A DNA stretch of 6,878 nt from an uncultured Ruminococcus sp. (GCA_902773045.1 CACYDE010000181.1:1-6878); one strand, 5' to 3'. Shown: positions 1-6,006, numbered from the stretch's first letter. The notes: generated by a model from the sequence alone, not told the origin. Translations and numbers: made by a program.

Positions 1-27
1 TCCGCCTTGCTCTGCACTTACCGGCAT
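1..27 (-). CDS. 5' end of an unidentified gene, cut by the window edge
   Basis: On the minus strand an ATG at 27-25 opens a frame reading M-P-V-S-A-E-Q-G-G to the window edge. AAAGGAG lies just upstream at about 31-37, but only three bases separate it from the ATG, which is short. The gene is 84 bp downstream of cbiC in the same direction, so it may be the next operon gene and could encode another cobalamin-pathway enzyme. Nine residues are too few to name it, and the exact start is uncertain. Confidence 0.4.
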
Positions 28-111
28 CGTCTCCTTTTGTCCGTCTATTTATTTGGATTGCTATAGTATGTGGGAAGTTTGAGTAATTAAATTGTGGATA
101 TTGTTTTTGAG
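28..111 (-). promoter_or_regulatory. Intercistronic gap after cbiC, possible weak promoter
   Basis: This 84 bp AT-rich gap separates the cbiC stop from the ATG at 27. On the minus strand it contains TTTAAT and TACTAT about 17 bases apart, a weak match to -35 and -10 boxes, and then the AAAGGAG site for the next gene. I see no convincing terminator hairpin, so transcription may simply continue from cbiC. The promoter reading is tentative. Confidence 0.2.
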
Positions 112-750
112 TCATCTTTGATAAAGCTGATAGAGAAGCGCATTCATAACAGCCGCCGAAACACTGCTTCCGCCCTTTCGACCGTCCGCAACTATGTATT
201 CAATGCCGCACTCCATAATAAGTTTCTTCGACTGAACGACATTCACGAATCCAACGGGCGCTCCTATCACAAGCGAAGGTTTTATCTTACCGCTTCTGAT
301 GTGATCGCAGACCCTGAGCAGCGCAGTCGGAGCATTTCCGATGACAAAAATCGTTTTCCTGTCGTGAAACAATTCTGCCGCTTTATCCATTGAAACGACA
401 GCCCGTGTTGTTCCGTTTTTCCCGGCTCTTTCCGCCACATCATTATCAGACATAAAGCAATGGATCTCACAGCCGAGAAACGAGAGCGCCGGTCTGCTGA
501 TACCTGCTTTCGCCATATTTGTATCCGTAATTATAACCGCGCCGCTTTCAAGCGCAGCAAGACCATTTTTGACGGCATTTTCAGAAAACTTAAGATTATG
601 GAGATAATCAAAATCCGCCGTTGTGTGTATCACTCTTTTCACAACAAGCTTTTCCTGCTCCGAAAGTTGAGAGGTATCTCCCAGTTCACTTTCGATTATC
701 TCCATACTTCTTTTTTCGATGTCTTCAGGTCTTATATTTTCAATATTCAT
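112..750 (-). CDS. cbiC: Cobalt-precorrin-8 methylmutase CbiC (precorrin-8X methylmutase family)
   Basis: The 212-residue product has the usual length of the CbiC/CobH family. These cytoplasmic enzymes move the C-11 methyl group of (cobalt-)precorrin-8 to C-12, giving (cobalt-)cobyrinic acid. Visible family motifs are V-I-H-T-T-A-D-F-D-Y (39-48), whose His42 matches the catalytic histidine of the family; T-D-T-N-M-A-x-A-G-I (74-83); I-G-N-A-P-T-A-L (136-143); P-V-G-F-V (164-168); and G-R-K-G-G-S (189-194) before a conserved A-A-x-x-N-A-L-L stretch. Gln172 sits in V-Q-S-K, where I recall a glutamate being usual. The start lies 4 bp after the upstream stop, with CGGAGA 11 bases before the ATG. 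No signal peptide is present, unlike its three extracytoplasmic operon partners upstream. Naming it CbiC rather than CobH follows from the anaerobic-pathway chelatase in the same operon. Confidence 0.93.
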   Translation of the reverse strand: MNIENIRPEDIEKRSMEIIESELGDTSQLSEQEKLVVKRVIHTTADFDYLHNLKFSENAVKNGLAALESGAVIITDTNMAKAGISRPALSFLGCEIHCFMSDNDVAERAGKNGTTRAVVSMDKAAELFHDRKTIFVIGNAPTALLRVCDHIRSGKIKPSLVIGAPVGFVNVVQSKKLIMECGIEYIVADGRKGGSSVSAAVMNALLYQLYQR

Positions 751-754
751 AGTT

Positions 755-1327
755 TCACGCGTCTCCGGATCTTCTGTGTTTTTTTGAAATTATAACCGCA
801 ATAATAATTACTGCTGCAAGAAACAGCGCCACAGAAGGTATTATAATAACAAGAGCATTTGGATCATGCTTAAATGCGCTTTCGTCAAGTGAATCCGAAC
901 GAAAAACAAGGACTCTGTCGTACCACTTTTCTTTTTTAAAACTCCATGCGGCACAGTCCGTTTCGACATTCAAAGCTTCGATCTCTACGGTATAGGTGTA
1001 CTTTCCTTCGGGATTCTCCTCAAAATAAATGTAACTTTCATCACCCGACATCAAAGCTTCATCGCTCGTTCCCATGAATAATTTTTCATAACCAACTCCG
1101 CTCAGAGTCATTATCGCAGTCATTTCGTCACCCTGAACATTAAGCTTACAGTCAATTATTCTGAACATGGAAGAGCTTGAATCGACCTCGATATCATAAA
1201 CTCCGTCATTCAAATCTTCCGCATAAACAGGAGCTGTCTCTTCACTGCCCTCGGCAAAAGCGGACGGGGAAAAGACGCTGCCGACGATCGTTATAATTAC
1301 GCATACAAATATAACAATTTTTTTCAT
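755..1327 (-). CDS. Secreted NEAT-like surface protein with C-terminal membrane anchor
   Basis: The ATG at 1327 gives 190 residues and a textbook signal peptide: M-K-K, a hydrophobic core, then a likely cleavage after A-F-A (about residue 25). It is preceded by GGAG six bases upstream. An upstream ATG at 1420 is in frame, but its extra 31 residues are charged and would bury the signal peptide, so it was rejected. After a short acidic linker the domain opens with L-N-D-G-V-Y-D-I-E-V, a NEAT-like first strand, and runs to about residue 150. It is followed by one transmembrane helix and a basic K-K-H-R-R tail. The domain resembles that of the product of 5900-5472, so the two look like paralogues. 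I see no Y-x-x-x-Y haem-ligand motif, so haem binding cannot be assumed. Inferred role: membrane-anchored capture or relay of a corrinoid, tetrapyrrole or metal to the transporter. Confidence 0.7.
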   Translation of the reverse strand: MKKIVIFVCVIITIVGSVFSPSAFAEGSEETAPVYAEDLNDGVYDIEVDSSSSMFRIIDCKLNVQGDEMTAIMTLSGVGYEKLFMGTSDEALMSGDESYIYFEENPEGKYTYTVEIEALNVETDCAAWSFKKEKWYDRVLVFRSDSLDESAFKHDPNALVIIIPSVALFLAAVIIIAVIISKKHRRSGDA

Positions 1328-1345
1328 AAATTTCTCCGATAACAT
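1327..1345 (-). promoter_or_regulatory. Ribosome binding site deciding the start at 1327
   Basis: Minus-strand GGAG followed by AAATTT leads into the ATG at 1327-1325, a six-base spacing. This site favours the M-K-K signal-peptide start over two upstream in-frame ATGs at 1345 and 1420. Confidence 0.6.
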
Positions 1346-1500
1346 TACTATTCCTTTTATAAATATCGGGCGCAGACAACAATAATTTCTGCGCCCGGAT
1401 TTTCTTTCACGGGAAAACATTAACGTTTTCTCATGAAGTTGATGACATTGCCCTTTTCATCAATGAAGATCGGGACTAATAAGGTGACGTTTTCTTCATT
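1328..1500 (-). other. 173 bp intercistronic region with a GC-rich hairpin
   Basis: This is the longest gap inside the operon. It contains the 10-bp inverted repeat CGGGCGCAGA/TCTGCGCCCG (1367-1376 and 1388-1397, 11-base loop). In the minus-strand RNA it is followed by AUAUUUAUAAAAGG, not a clean U-tract. A second, weaker inverted repeat TTGATGA/TCATCAA lies at 1439-1445 and 1457-1463. Directly after the cbiK stop, 26 further codons stay open in the cbiK frame, to a TAA at 1422-1420. No supported gene lies here. The hairpin could attenuate read-through to the downstream genes or stabilise the processed upstream mRNA. Confidence 0.5.
1367..1397 (-). repeat. Perfect 10-bp inverted repeat, stem-loop in the operon mRNA
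   Basis: The arms 1367-1376 and 1388-1397 are perfectly complementary and GC-rich, with an AT-rich 11-base loop. The structure sits about 40 bases upstream of the start at 1327, in the leader of the second NEAT-like gene. Without a following U-run it is not a standard intrinsic terminator on the transcribed strand. It is better described as a stable intercistronic hairpin of unknown role. Confidence 0.6.
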
Positions 1501-2475
1501 TTACTCGCCAAAAGAATTGATCGCGTCGTTAACGTGAGCTACATAAATATTTCTCACATCTTCGATCTCACCGAGTCCTTTGAGAATGCACTCCACCTCA
1601 AATCCTTCGCTTTCGAAAACGGATTTCCACGAATCATCATCATCGCCTGCCATATCGTTGTTTGCGTGATCTCCCGCAACTACCATAAGAGGTTCAAGAA
1701 CAACTTTTGTGTATCCTCCGTCCTTCACGATGTTTACCATATCTTCAAGAGAAGGCGTTGCTTCGACCGTTCCGATGAAGTAGTTATTGTTTCCGGTAGC
1801 AGTCAATGATTCCTGAAACTTAGCGTAAGCCTCATTTGCTTCATGCTCCGTTCCGTGACCCATGAAAACGACCGCAGTCGAATCGTTATTATACTCCGAA
1901 GTGGCGTCGACTACTGCCTGCGAAAGATCGGAATAGTCCTTGTCGGAAGTGAGAAGCGGTTCGCCGATCGCAAGCTTGTCGAAATTGTCTCTGTAATCTT
2001 CAACAACATCAATGAGATCATTATACTCATATCCTCTCATAAGATGAGTCGGCTGAACCACAAGAGTTTTAACGCCGTCGCTGACAAGTCTTTCAAACGC
2101 TTCCTCAACGTTATCGATCTCAATGTTATCACGTTCTTTAAGCTTGTCGATAATGATCTGACTGGTGAAAGCACGTCTCACTTCATAATCGGGATAAGCG
2201 GCGGCGATACTCTCTTCGATCGCGCCGATAGTCTTTTCACGGCTGTCGTTGTAGCTTGTTCCGAAGCTTACTGTGAGGATAACAGGCTTTGCGCCCGCTT
2301 CGTCGTTTGTTTCCTTGATCTCGCTCTCATCGCCGATCGACGCTTCAGATGAAGCAGCGCTTTCATCAGCTGCCGAGGAAACGTCCTGTGATGTTTCCGT
2401 TTTGCTGCAGCCTGCAATCATTGCCATAGCAATAACCAGCAGTACCGCAAGTGTGAGTTTGAATGTCTTTTTCAT
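1501..2475 (-). CDS. cbiK: Exported lipoprotein sirohydrochlorin cobaltochelatase, CbiK family
   Basis: CbiK inserts Co2+ into sirohydrochlorin early in anaerobic cobalamin synthesis, normally in the cytoplasm. This 324-residue copy starts M-K-K with a hydrophobic core and a lipobox I-A-G-C, so Cys23 is probably lipidated and the enzyme sits on the outer face of the membrane. An acidic, serine/alanine-rich linker (24-62) follows, then the chelatase domain (about 63-320): S-F-G-T-S (70-74), Q-P-T-H-L-M (141-146), M-G-H-G-T (205-209), T-V-E-A-T-P (236-241) and A-G-D-H-A-N-N-D (267-274). His207, Glu238 and His270 have nearly the same spacing as the metal ligands I recall for the periplasmic Desulfovibrio CbiK(P) (His154, Glu184, His216), so the active site looks intact. 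AAAGG about eight bases upstream is the ribosome site. It lies between the ABC transporter and NEAT-like/cbiC genes. The in vivo tetrapyrrole and metal are unknown; a haem- or corrinoid-handling role is an alternative. Confidence 0.9.
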   Translation of the reverse strand: MKKTFKLTLAVLLVIAMAMIAGCSKTETSQDVSSAADESAASSEASIGDESEIKETNDEAGAKPVILTVSFGTSYNDSREKTIGAIEESIAAAYPDYEVRRAFTSQIIIDKLKERDNIEIDNVEEAFERLVSDGVKTLVVQPTHLMRGYEYNDLIDVVEDYRDNFDKLAIGEPLLTSDKDYSDLSQAVVDATSEYNNDSTAVVFMGHGTEHEANEAYAKFQESLTATGNNNYFIGTVEATPSLEDMVNIVKDGGYTKVVLEPLMVVAGDHANNDMAGDDDDSWKSVFESEGFEVECILKGLGEIEDVRNIYVAHVNDAINSFGE

Positions 2476-2564
2476 TTTTTTTTCCTTTCATATTAGATAT
2501 ATATATTATTTATTTAAAACGGTATTCAACAGGATCGCTCCGGTTGAAATGCCGCATAAACAAC
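2476..2564 (-). promoter_or_regulatory. Gap before cbiK with a possible internal promoter
   Basis: The 89 bp gap is the first break in the tightly overlapped transporter genes. On the minus strand TTGAAT (2529-2524) is followed after 18 bases by TATATA (2505-2500) in a very AT-rich stretch, about 25 bases before the cbiK ATG. This could be a secondary promoter that lets cbiK and later genes escape the riboswitch. AT-richness makes chance matches likely, so the call is weak. Confidence 0.3.
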
Positions 2565-3317
2565 TCATTTGCAATAAGTATTGTACAGCTCATCGGGTAT
2601 TCCGAAAAGACTGCATATCACATCGTCTTTAAAAATATCTTTTGGTTTTCCCGAACTTACAATTTCTCCGTTTTTCACACACAGTGTATGATCGGATATT
2701 ATCTTTGCAAGATCAAGCTCGTGCATGGAAAGTATAACAGCTATCCCATCCGACTTTGCAAGCTTTCTGAGTATTTCAAGAAATTTTATTTTATGATATA
2801 TATCAAGATAAGATGTCGGTTCGTCAAGGATAAGTATCTCCGGTTCCTGACATATTGCTCTCGCAAGCATCACACGCTGTCTTTGACCATCGCTTACCGA
2901 ATAAAAATCCGTTTCCGAAAGATCTTCTATCTCAACGGTTTTCATTGCGTCTTTCACGGCTTTTCTGTCAGTATCGGAAAGCACACCGAAATACCCCGTA
3001 TAAGGATATCGTCCCGTTTCAACGACCTCTCTGCATGTCATCATATCCGAATGGATCCGTTGAGTCAGAAGAACCGAAAGTTTTTTCGCTTTTTCTTTCT
3101 GATCCATCGAATCAAGCTCCCGGTCATTTAAGAAAACAGCTCCGCCGTGCTTCTTTAAGTGTCCCGACAAGGTTTTAAGGATCGTTGATTTTCCGGATCC
3201 GTTGGGACCTATGAGTGTCATGATCTCTCCTGCGTGGACTGTGAAGCATATGTTTTTTATCAGCGGACTTTTGTAACCTACGGAAAGTTCATCCGCACAG
3301 ATCATGATCTCATTCAT
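2565..3317 (-). CDS. ABC transporter ATPase, BtuD/FecE family
   Basis: This 250-residue cytoplasmic ATPase powers a type II importer of the vitamin B12/haem/siderophore class. Motifs in order: Walker A G-P-N-G-S-G-K-S-T (37-45), Q-loop Gln86, signature V-S-D-G-Q (141-145), Walker B I-L-I-L-D-E-P (161-167), D-loop Y-L-D (170-172) and switch His199 in S-M-H-E-L-D. The signature has Ser-Asp where L-S-G-G-Q has Gly-Gly; the other motifs are complete, so activity is expected. The ATG overlaps the permease stop by 8 bp (ATGAATGA) and has GGGGAG five bases upstream, indicating coupled translation. The B12 riboswitch and neighbouring cbi genes point to a corrinoid or cobalt-tetrapyrrole substrate. 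Sequence alone does not separate this from iron-siderophore or haem ATPases, so I give no symbol. Confidence 0.92.
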   Translation of the reverse strand: MNEIMICADELSVGYKSPLIKNICFTVHAGEIMTLIGPNGSGKSTILKTLSGHLKKHGGAVFLNDRELDSMDQKEKAKKLSVLLTQRIHSDMMTCREVVETGRYPYTGYFGVLSDTDRKAVKDAMKTVEIEDLSETDFYSVSDGQRQRVMLARAICQEPEILILDEPTSYLDIYHKIKFLEILRKLAKSDGIAVILSMHELDLAKIISDHTLCVKNGEIVSSGKPKDIFKDDVICSLFGIPDELYNTYCK

Positions 3318-4332
3318 TAACGCTCCCCTTCTTTCTTCCCAGCATTATCACTATCACAACGGGCGCTCCGAAAACAGCGGTCACGGTGCTTATGCTGAGT
3401 TCCGTCGGGGAAAAAACCGTTCTTGATATCATATCACAAAGCATACAGAATACGCTTCCTCCGAGGAAACATCCCGGGATCAAAACTATTGGTTTTGAAG
3501 TTTTAAATGACTGACGGATCAAATGCGGAACGGCGATCCCGACAAACGAAACGGGTCCTGCGAATGCCGTGACGCACGCCGAAAGGAAACCCGAAAGAAG
3601 TATCAGAATGATCCTGAGAAGCTTCACATTAACTCCGAGATTCTCAGCGTAGCTTTCACCGAGAGTATAAGCCCCTATCGGCTTAGAAAGCATAAAGACA
3701 GCAAAAGATGATGTGAGAGTCACGATCGCTATTGATTGGACATTATCCATAGTCATACCCGAAAAAGTTCCCATTGACCAGTTATGAAGATTGACGATAT
3801 CCGAATCGTCCGCAAAAGTCACCGCAAAATCGGTCACCGCAGAGCATATATAACCGATCATTACGCCGCAGACAACAAGCATTGACATGTTTTTGACTTT
3901 CTGTGAGATAATGAGAACAAATCCCAAAGAGATAAGCGAACCCAAAAAAGCAGCGGATATCATAACAAACGAATTGACGGAAAGAAACCTTCCCGCAGCA
4001 AAAATCAAAACAAAAGCGGTAGTAAGCTTTGCGCCCGAGGAAACTCCGAGAACAAACGGTCCCGCGATAGGGTTGTGAAAAAATGTCTGAAGAAGATAAC
4101 CTGAAAGCGCGAGCGCACCGCCCAGCAGCATCGCCGAAAGAGCACGTGGAATCCTTATTTTCCACAATATTCCCACAGAGATCTCATTAGATGATCTCAT
4201 CATAATGACGTCGGTGATCTCCCGGGGAGATATATCGGAGCTTCCGATAAAAACATTCATAACAAAGACGATAGCCGTCAGAACAGTCAAAAGCATAAAA
4301 ACCGAAATGCATCTTATTTTCTTTCTATCCAT
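3310..4332 (-). CDS. ABC transporter permease, BtuC/FecCD family
   Basis: This integral membrane permease has about 340 residues and roughly nine to ten hydrophobic segments, as is normal for the FecCD/BtuC family. Family hallmarks are R-I-P-R-A-L near residue 61; a G-x-x-L-Q-x-x-x-x-N-P-I-A-x-P-x-x-L-G stretch (about 78-96); G-P-V-S-F-V-G-I-A-V-P-H-L-I-R (about 259-273), the loop region contacting the ATPase; and a C-terminal E-L-S-I-S-T-V-T-A-x-x-G-A-P segment. The ATG at 4332 overlaps the binding-protein stop by 8 bp, the same arrangement as the permease/ATPase junction. A GTG at 4341 is an in-frame alternative, and neither start has an ideal ribosome site. It would form a homodimeric channel with two copies of the 3317-2565 ATPase and receive substrate from the 5485-4325 lipoprotein. 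The corrinoid substrate is inferred from the riboswitch. Confidence 0.92.
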   Translation of the reverse strand: MDRKKIRCISVFMLLTVLTAIVFVMNVFIGSSDISPREITDVIMMRSSNEISVGILWKIRIPRALSAMLLGGALALSGYLLQTFFHNPIAGPFVLGVSSGAKLTTAFVLIFAAGRFLSVNSFVMISAAFLGSLISLGFVLIISQKVKNMSMLVVCGVMIGYICSAVTDFAVTFADDSDIVNLHNWSMGTFSGMTMDNVQSIAIVTLTSSFAVFMLSKPIGAYTLGESYAENLGVNVKLLRIILILLSGFLSACVTAFAGPVSFVGIAVPHLIRQSFKTSKPIVLIPGCFLGGSVFCMLCDMISRTVFSPTELSISTVTAVFGAPVVIVIMLGRKKGSVNE

Positions 4333-5485
4333 TTTCTCCACCGCCCTCGAGCTTATATAAAAACTGCGGAGAATTTTCTGTCCATTCGCCTGTAAAAATA
4401 AGATTGAAATCCGAAATTACAGAACCAAGCTTCATGGTTTCCTGAAAAAGGTTGTCTTTTGTACACCAGACATTATCCTCTTTTACCGCTTTAAAATCTT
4501 CGAGAAGCTTATTTTTTGAAACAAGCTCTTCAACGTCGGAAAGCTCGCCGTCTATCGTGCTGTTGTAAATAATAAAGTCGGCGTCTTTTGCTTTTGAGTA
4601 AAACTCTTCCATTTCCATAGTGACAGTCGACATTCCGCTTCCGTTTCCAAGATCATGAAAAACATTCTCCCCGCCGCCGAGTTCGATCATTTTTGTGACG
4701 TAATCACCCGATTTCCGCGTGACAGCCTGACCTGCGCTGTTGATGTAGAAAAATACTGCGGTTTTCCCCGTGCTTTCTCCCGTATCAATATTTTCAAGCT
4801 TTAAAGACTGTTCCTTGAAAAGAGATTCCGCTTTATCAGATCTTCCGAGAATTTCACCGTAGACCTTTATCCATTCGCTTCTTCCGAGGGGATGGGATTC
4901 ATAGCTCGAATAATCAACAAAAACAGTTATTCCCAATTCTTCAAGCTTTTCTTTAACGTCAGGCGAATGTTCGATCATGGTGGACTGAACCGAAAATTTA
5001 CATCCACTGGAAAGGAGCATTTCATAGTCGGGTTCGCGGTACTTCCCCGCATAAACGATATCGCCGCTCTCCATAGCGTTTTTAGCAAAATCTATGTACC
5101 AGTCGTCAGCTTTTGTTCCGGAAAAACCAATGACGCTTCCGCAGCCGAGAGAGTCAAAAAGCCCCATGGAAGATGTTGCGGCAAGATAAATATTACTCAC
5201 GGGAGTTTGGATAACTTTCATGTTGTCATCAATATTTTCAGGGATCTTTCCTCCCTCCGGAACAACAAGGTAACTCACCCCTTCCGCTGTATATATTACC
5301 GAATAACCATCATTATATCTGTCTATGGCAAAACATTCCGCGTATTCGAGAGATACTCTTTCGGAAAATTCAAGACCTTCAATATTTTTGTGGTCATCGG
5401 GGATCGCCGTTCTCTCGCCGCAGCCGCATAAAATCACCGCCACAGCAAAAAGTGTTAAAAAAAACAAACCGTTAATTTTTTTCAT
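4325..5485 (-). CDS. Substrate-binding lipoprotein of the corrinoid-type ABC importer
   Basis: The ATG at 5485 gives 386 residues: M-K-K, a hydrophobic core and L-C-G-C with likely lipidated Cys22, so the protein is tethered outside the membrane. The longer in-frame start at 5581 adds a basic non-signal stretch and lies within the preceding gene, so it was rejected. The body has the layout of a periplasmic-binding-protein fold of the BtuF/FhuD class: an N-terminal lobe with V-S-N-I-Y-L-A-A-T-S-S, then D-W-Y-I-D-F-A and Y-A-G-K-Y-R-E-P-D-Y-E, a middle region with S-S-Y-E-S-H-P-L-G-R-S-E-W-I-K, and a C-terminal lobe. These motifs look like an uncharacterised Clostridia subfamily, and BtuF identity is not established. 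The gene overlaps the first NEAT-like gene by 14 bp and has only a weak purine-rich ribosome site, suggesting coupled translation. Substrate inferred: cobamide, cobinamide or cobalt-tetrapyrrole. Confidence 0.87.
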   Translation of the reverse strand: MKKINGLFFLTLFAVAVILCGCGERTAIPDDHKNIEGLEFSERVSLEYAECFAIDRYNDGYSVIYTAEGVSYLVVPEGGKIPENIDDNMKVIQTPVSNIYLAATSSMGLFDSLGCGSVIGFSGTKADDWYIDFAKNAMESGDIVYAGKYREPDYEMLLSSGCKFSVQSTMIEHSPDVKEKLEELGITVFVDYSSYESHPLGRSEWIKVYGEILGRSDKAESLFKEQSLKLENIDTGESTGKTAVFFYINSAGQAVTRKSGDYVTKMIELGGGENVFHDLGNGSGMSTVTMEMEEFYSKAKDADFIIYNSTIDGELSDVEELVSKNKLLEDFKAVKEDNVWCTKDNLFQETMKLGSVISDFNLIFTGEWTENSPQFLYKLEGGGENG

Positions 5486-5900
5486 TTTTCTTCTTCTTTC
5501 CGAAAACCACAGCAAAAACGACTGCTGCCGCAAGCGCTGCGCCAACAATAAAAACAGCCGCTGCCGAATTTTCTTTTGCATAACTCACAGCCGTTGACGA
5601 GTCAAAATAAAGCGTGTAATCTATAGTATGCGGCTCACTCATCGCCACGGTTTCCGCAGCTATCTCAATGTCGCTGTCAAGAGTGGGAACTTCGATAAGG
5701 AAAGTTGAATTCCCGTTTTCGTTAACAGGATAGTAATCCTTTCCGCCAACGCTCATATAGTCGTAGTTGGAACTGCTCCATTCAATTTTCGCGCTCACCT
5801 CTCCGTTTTCAACGGTTATCTCGGTCGGCGATTTGACGGAAGCGCGTCCGCTTCCTCCGTTTAACGTTACGTCTATATCGTAAACTCCGTCCGTTAACAA
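5472..5900 (-). CDS. NEAT-like membrane-anchored protein lacking its signal peptide
   Basis: This is the first gene behind the riboswitch. It starts at a TTG (5900-5898) that is well placed: GGGGGTG lies six bases upstream, and an in-frame TAA two codons before the TTG rules out an upstream start. The 142-residue product opens abruptly with L-T-D-G-V-Y-D-I-D-V, the first strand of the domain, continues through S-S-S-N-Y-D-Y-M, G-N-S-T-F-L-I-E-V and M-S-E-P-H-T-I-D-Y-T-L-Y-F, and ends in a transmembrane helix (about 115-133) with a K-K-K-K tail. The domain resembles the NEAT family of Gram-positive surface proteins, many of which bind haem. The usual Y-x-x-x-Y is not visible; the C-terminal strand has Y-x-x-Y. 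The 1327-755 paralogue carries a signal peptide and linker before the same motif. The architecture expects export, so this copy looks 5'-truncated by deletion. It may now be non-functional or mislocalised. Confidence 0.7.
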   Translation of the reverse strand: MLTDGVYDIDVTLNGGSGRASVKSPTEITVENGEVSAKIEWSSSNYDYMSVGGKDYYPVNENGNSTFLIEVPTLDSDIEIAAETVAMSEPHTIDYTLYFDSSTAVSYAKENSAAAVFIVGAALAAAVVFAVVFGKKKKNEKN

Positions 5901-5915
5901 ATATTACACCCCCGT
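5898..5915 (-). promoter_or_regulatory. Ribosome binding site for the TTG start at 5900
   Basis: Minus-strand GGGGGTG, then TAATAT, then TTG. It matches the GGAGGTG core of a Shine-Dalgarno site with one G replacing A, at a six-base spacing. It lies immediately after the terminator U-tract, so the terminated transcript would stop just before it. Confidence 0.55.
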
Positions 5916-5917
5916 AA

Positions 5918-5945
5918 TAAAAAAAGCCTTTACGATCGTAAAGGC
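5918..5945 (-). terminator. Riboswitch-controlled intrinsic terminator
   Basis: On the minus strand an 8-bp perfect stem GCCUUUAC/GUAAAGGC with a GAUC loop (5945-5926) is followed by seven U (5925-5919). The whole 20-base stem-loop is a perfect palindrome. Its place between the cobalamin aptamer and the first gene marks it as the off-state terminator of the riboswitch: with cobalamin bound, transcription should stop here. Confidence 0.88.
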
Positions 5946-6006
5946 GTACAACAACAAAACGGTCTGCGGTTTAAACAAAAACCGTATCCGCTGTTTTCGT
6001 ACTGCC
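5943..6006 (-). promoter_or_regulatory. Candidate antiterminator in the riboswitch expression platform
   Basis: In the minus-strand RNA, GGCAGUAC (6006-5999) can pair with GUACGCC (5949-5943) with a single bulged A. This pairing would consume the first three bases of the terminator's 5' arm (5945-5943) and so compete with it. Another hairpin, CGGUUU/AAACCG, lies between the two arms. The assignment is by eye and has not been folded. Confidence 0.35.

Noticed and set aside
460..795. Plus-strand open frame opposite cbiC
   Set aside because: cbiC shows all family motifs on the other strand; this frame shows none.
1328..1420. N-terminal extension of the second NEAT-like protein from the ATG at 1420
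   Set aside because: It would place a charged 31-residue stretch, encoded partly by the hairpin, before an otherwise perfect signal peptide that has its own ribosome site.
1843..2352. Plus-strand open frame opposite cbiK
   Set aside because: It is a shadow of the clear CbiK reading frame, with no recognisable motifs.
2525..2542. Small imperfect hairpin (AAC-GGA/TCC-GTT) before cbiK as a terminator
   Set aside because: The stem is short and interrupted, with no U-tract following on the minus strand.
2463..3131. Long plus-strand open frame opposite the ABC ATPase
   Set aside because: It lies antisense to a gene with complete ABC motifs, has no domain pattern or ribosome site, and is rich in unusual residues such as clustered Phe/Ile/Arg/Lys.
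2565..5900. Haem or siderophore uptake operon, suggested by NEAT-like domains and the FecCD-type transporter
   Set aside because: The cobalamin riboswitch, CbiK and CbiC point to corrinoid supply; no Fur box or haem-type Y-x-x-x-Y motif was seen. It stays possible for the individual transporter.
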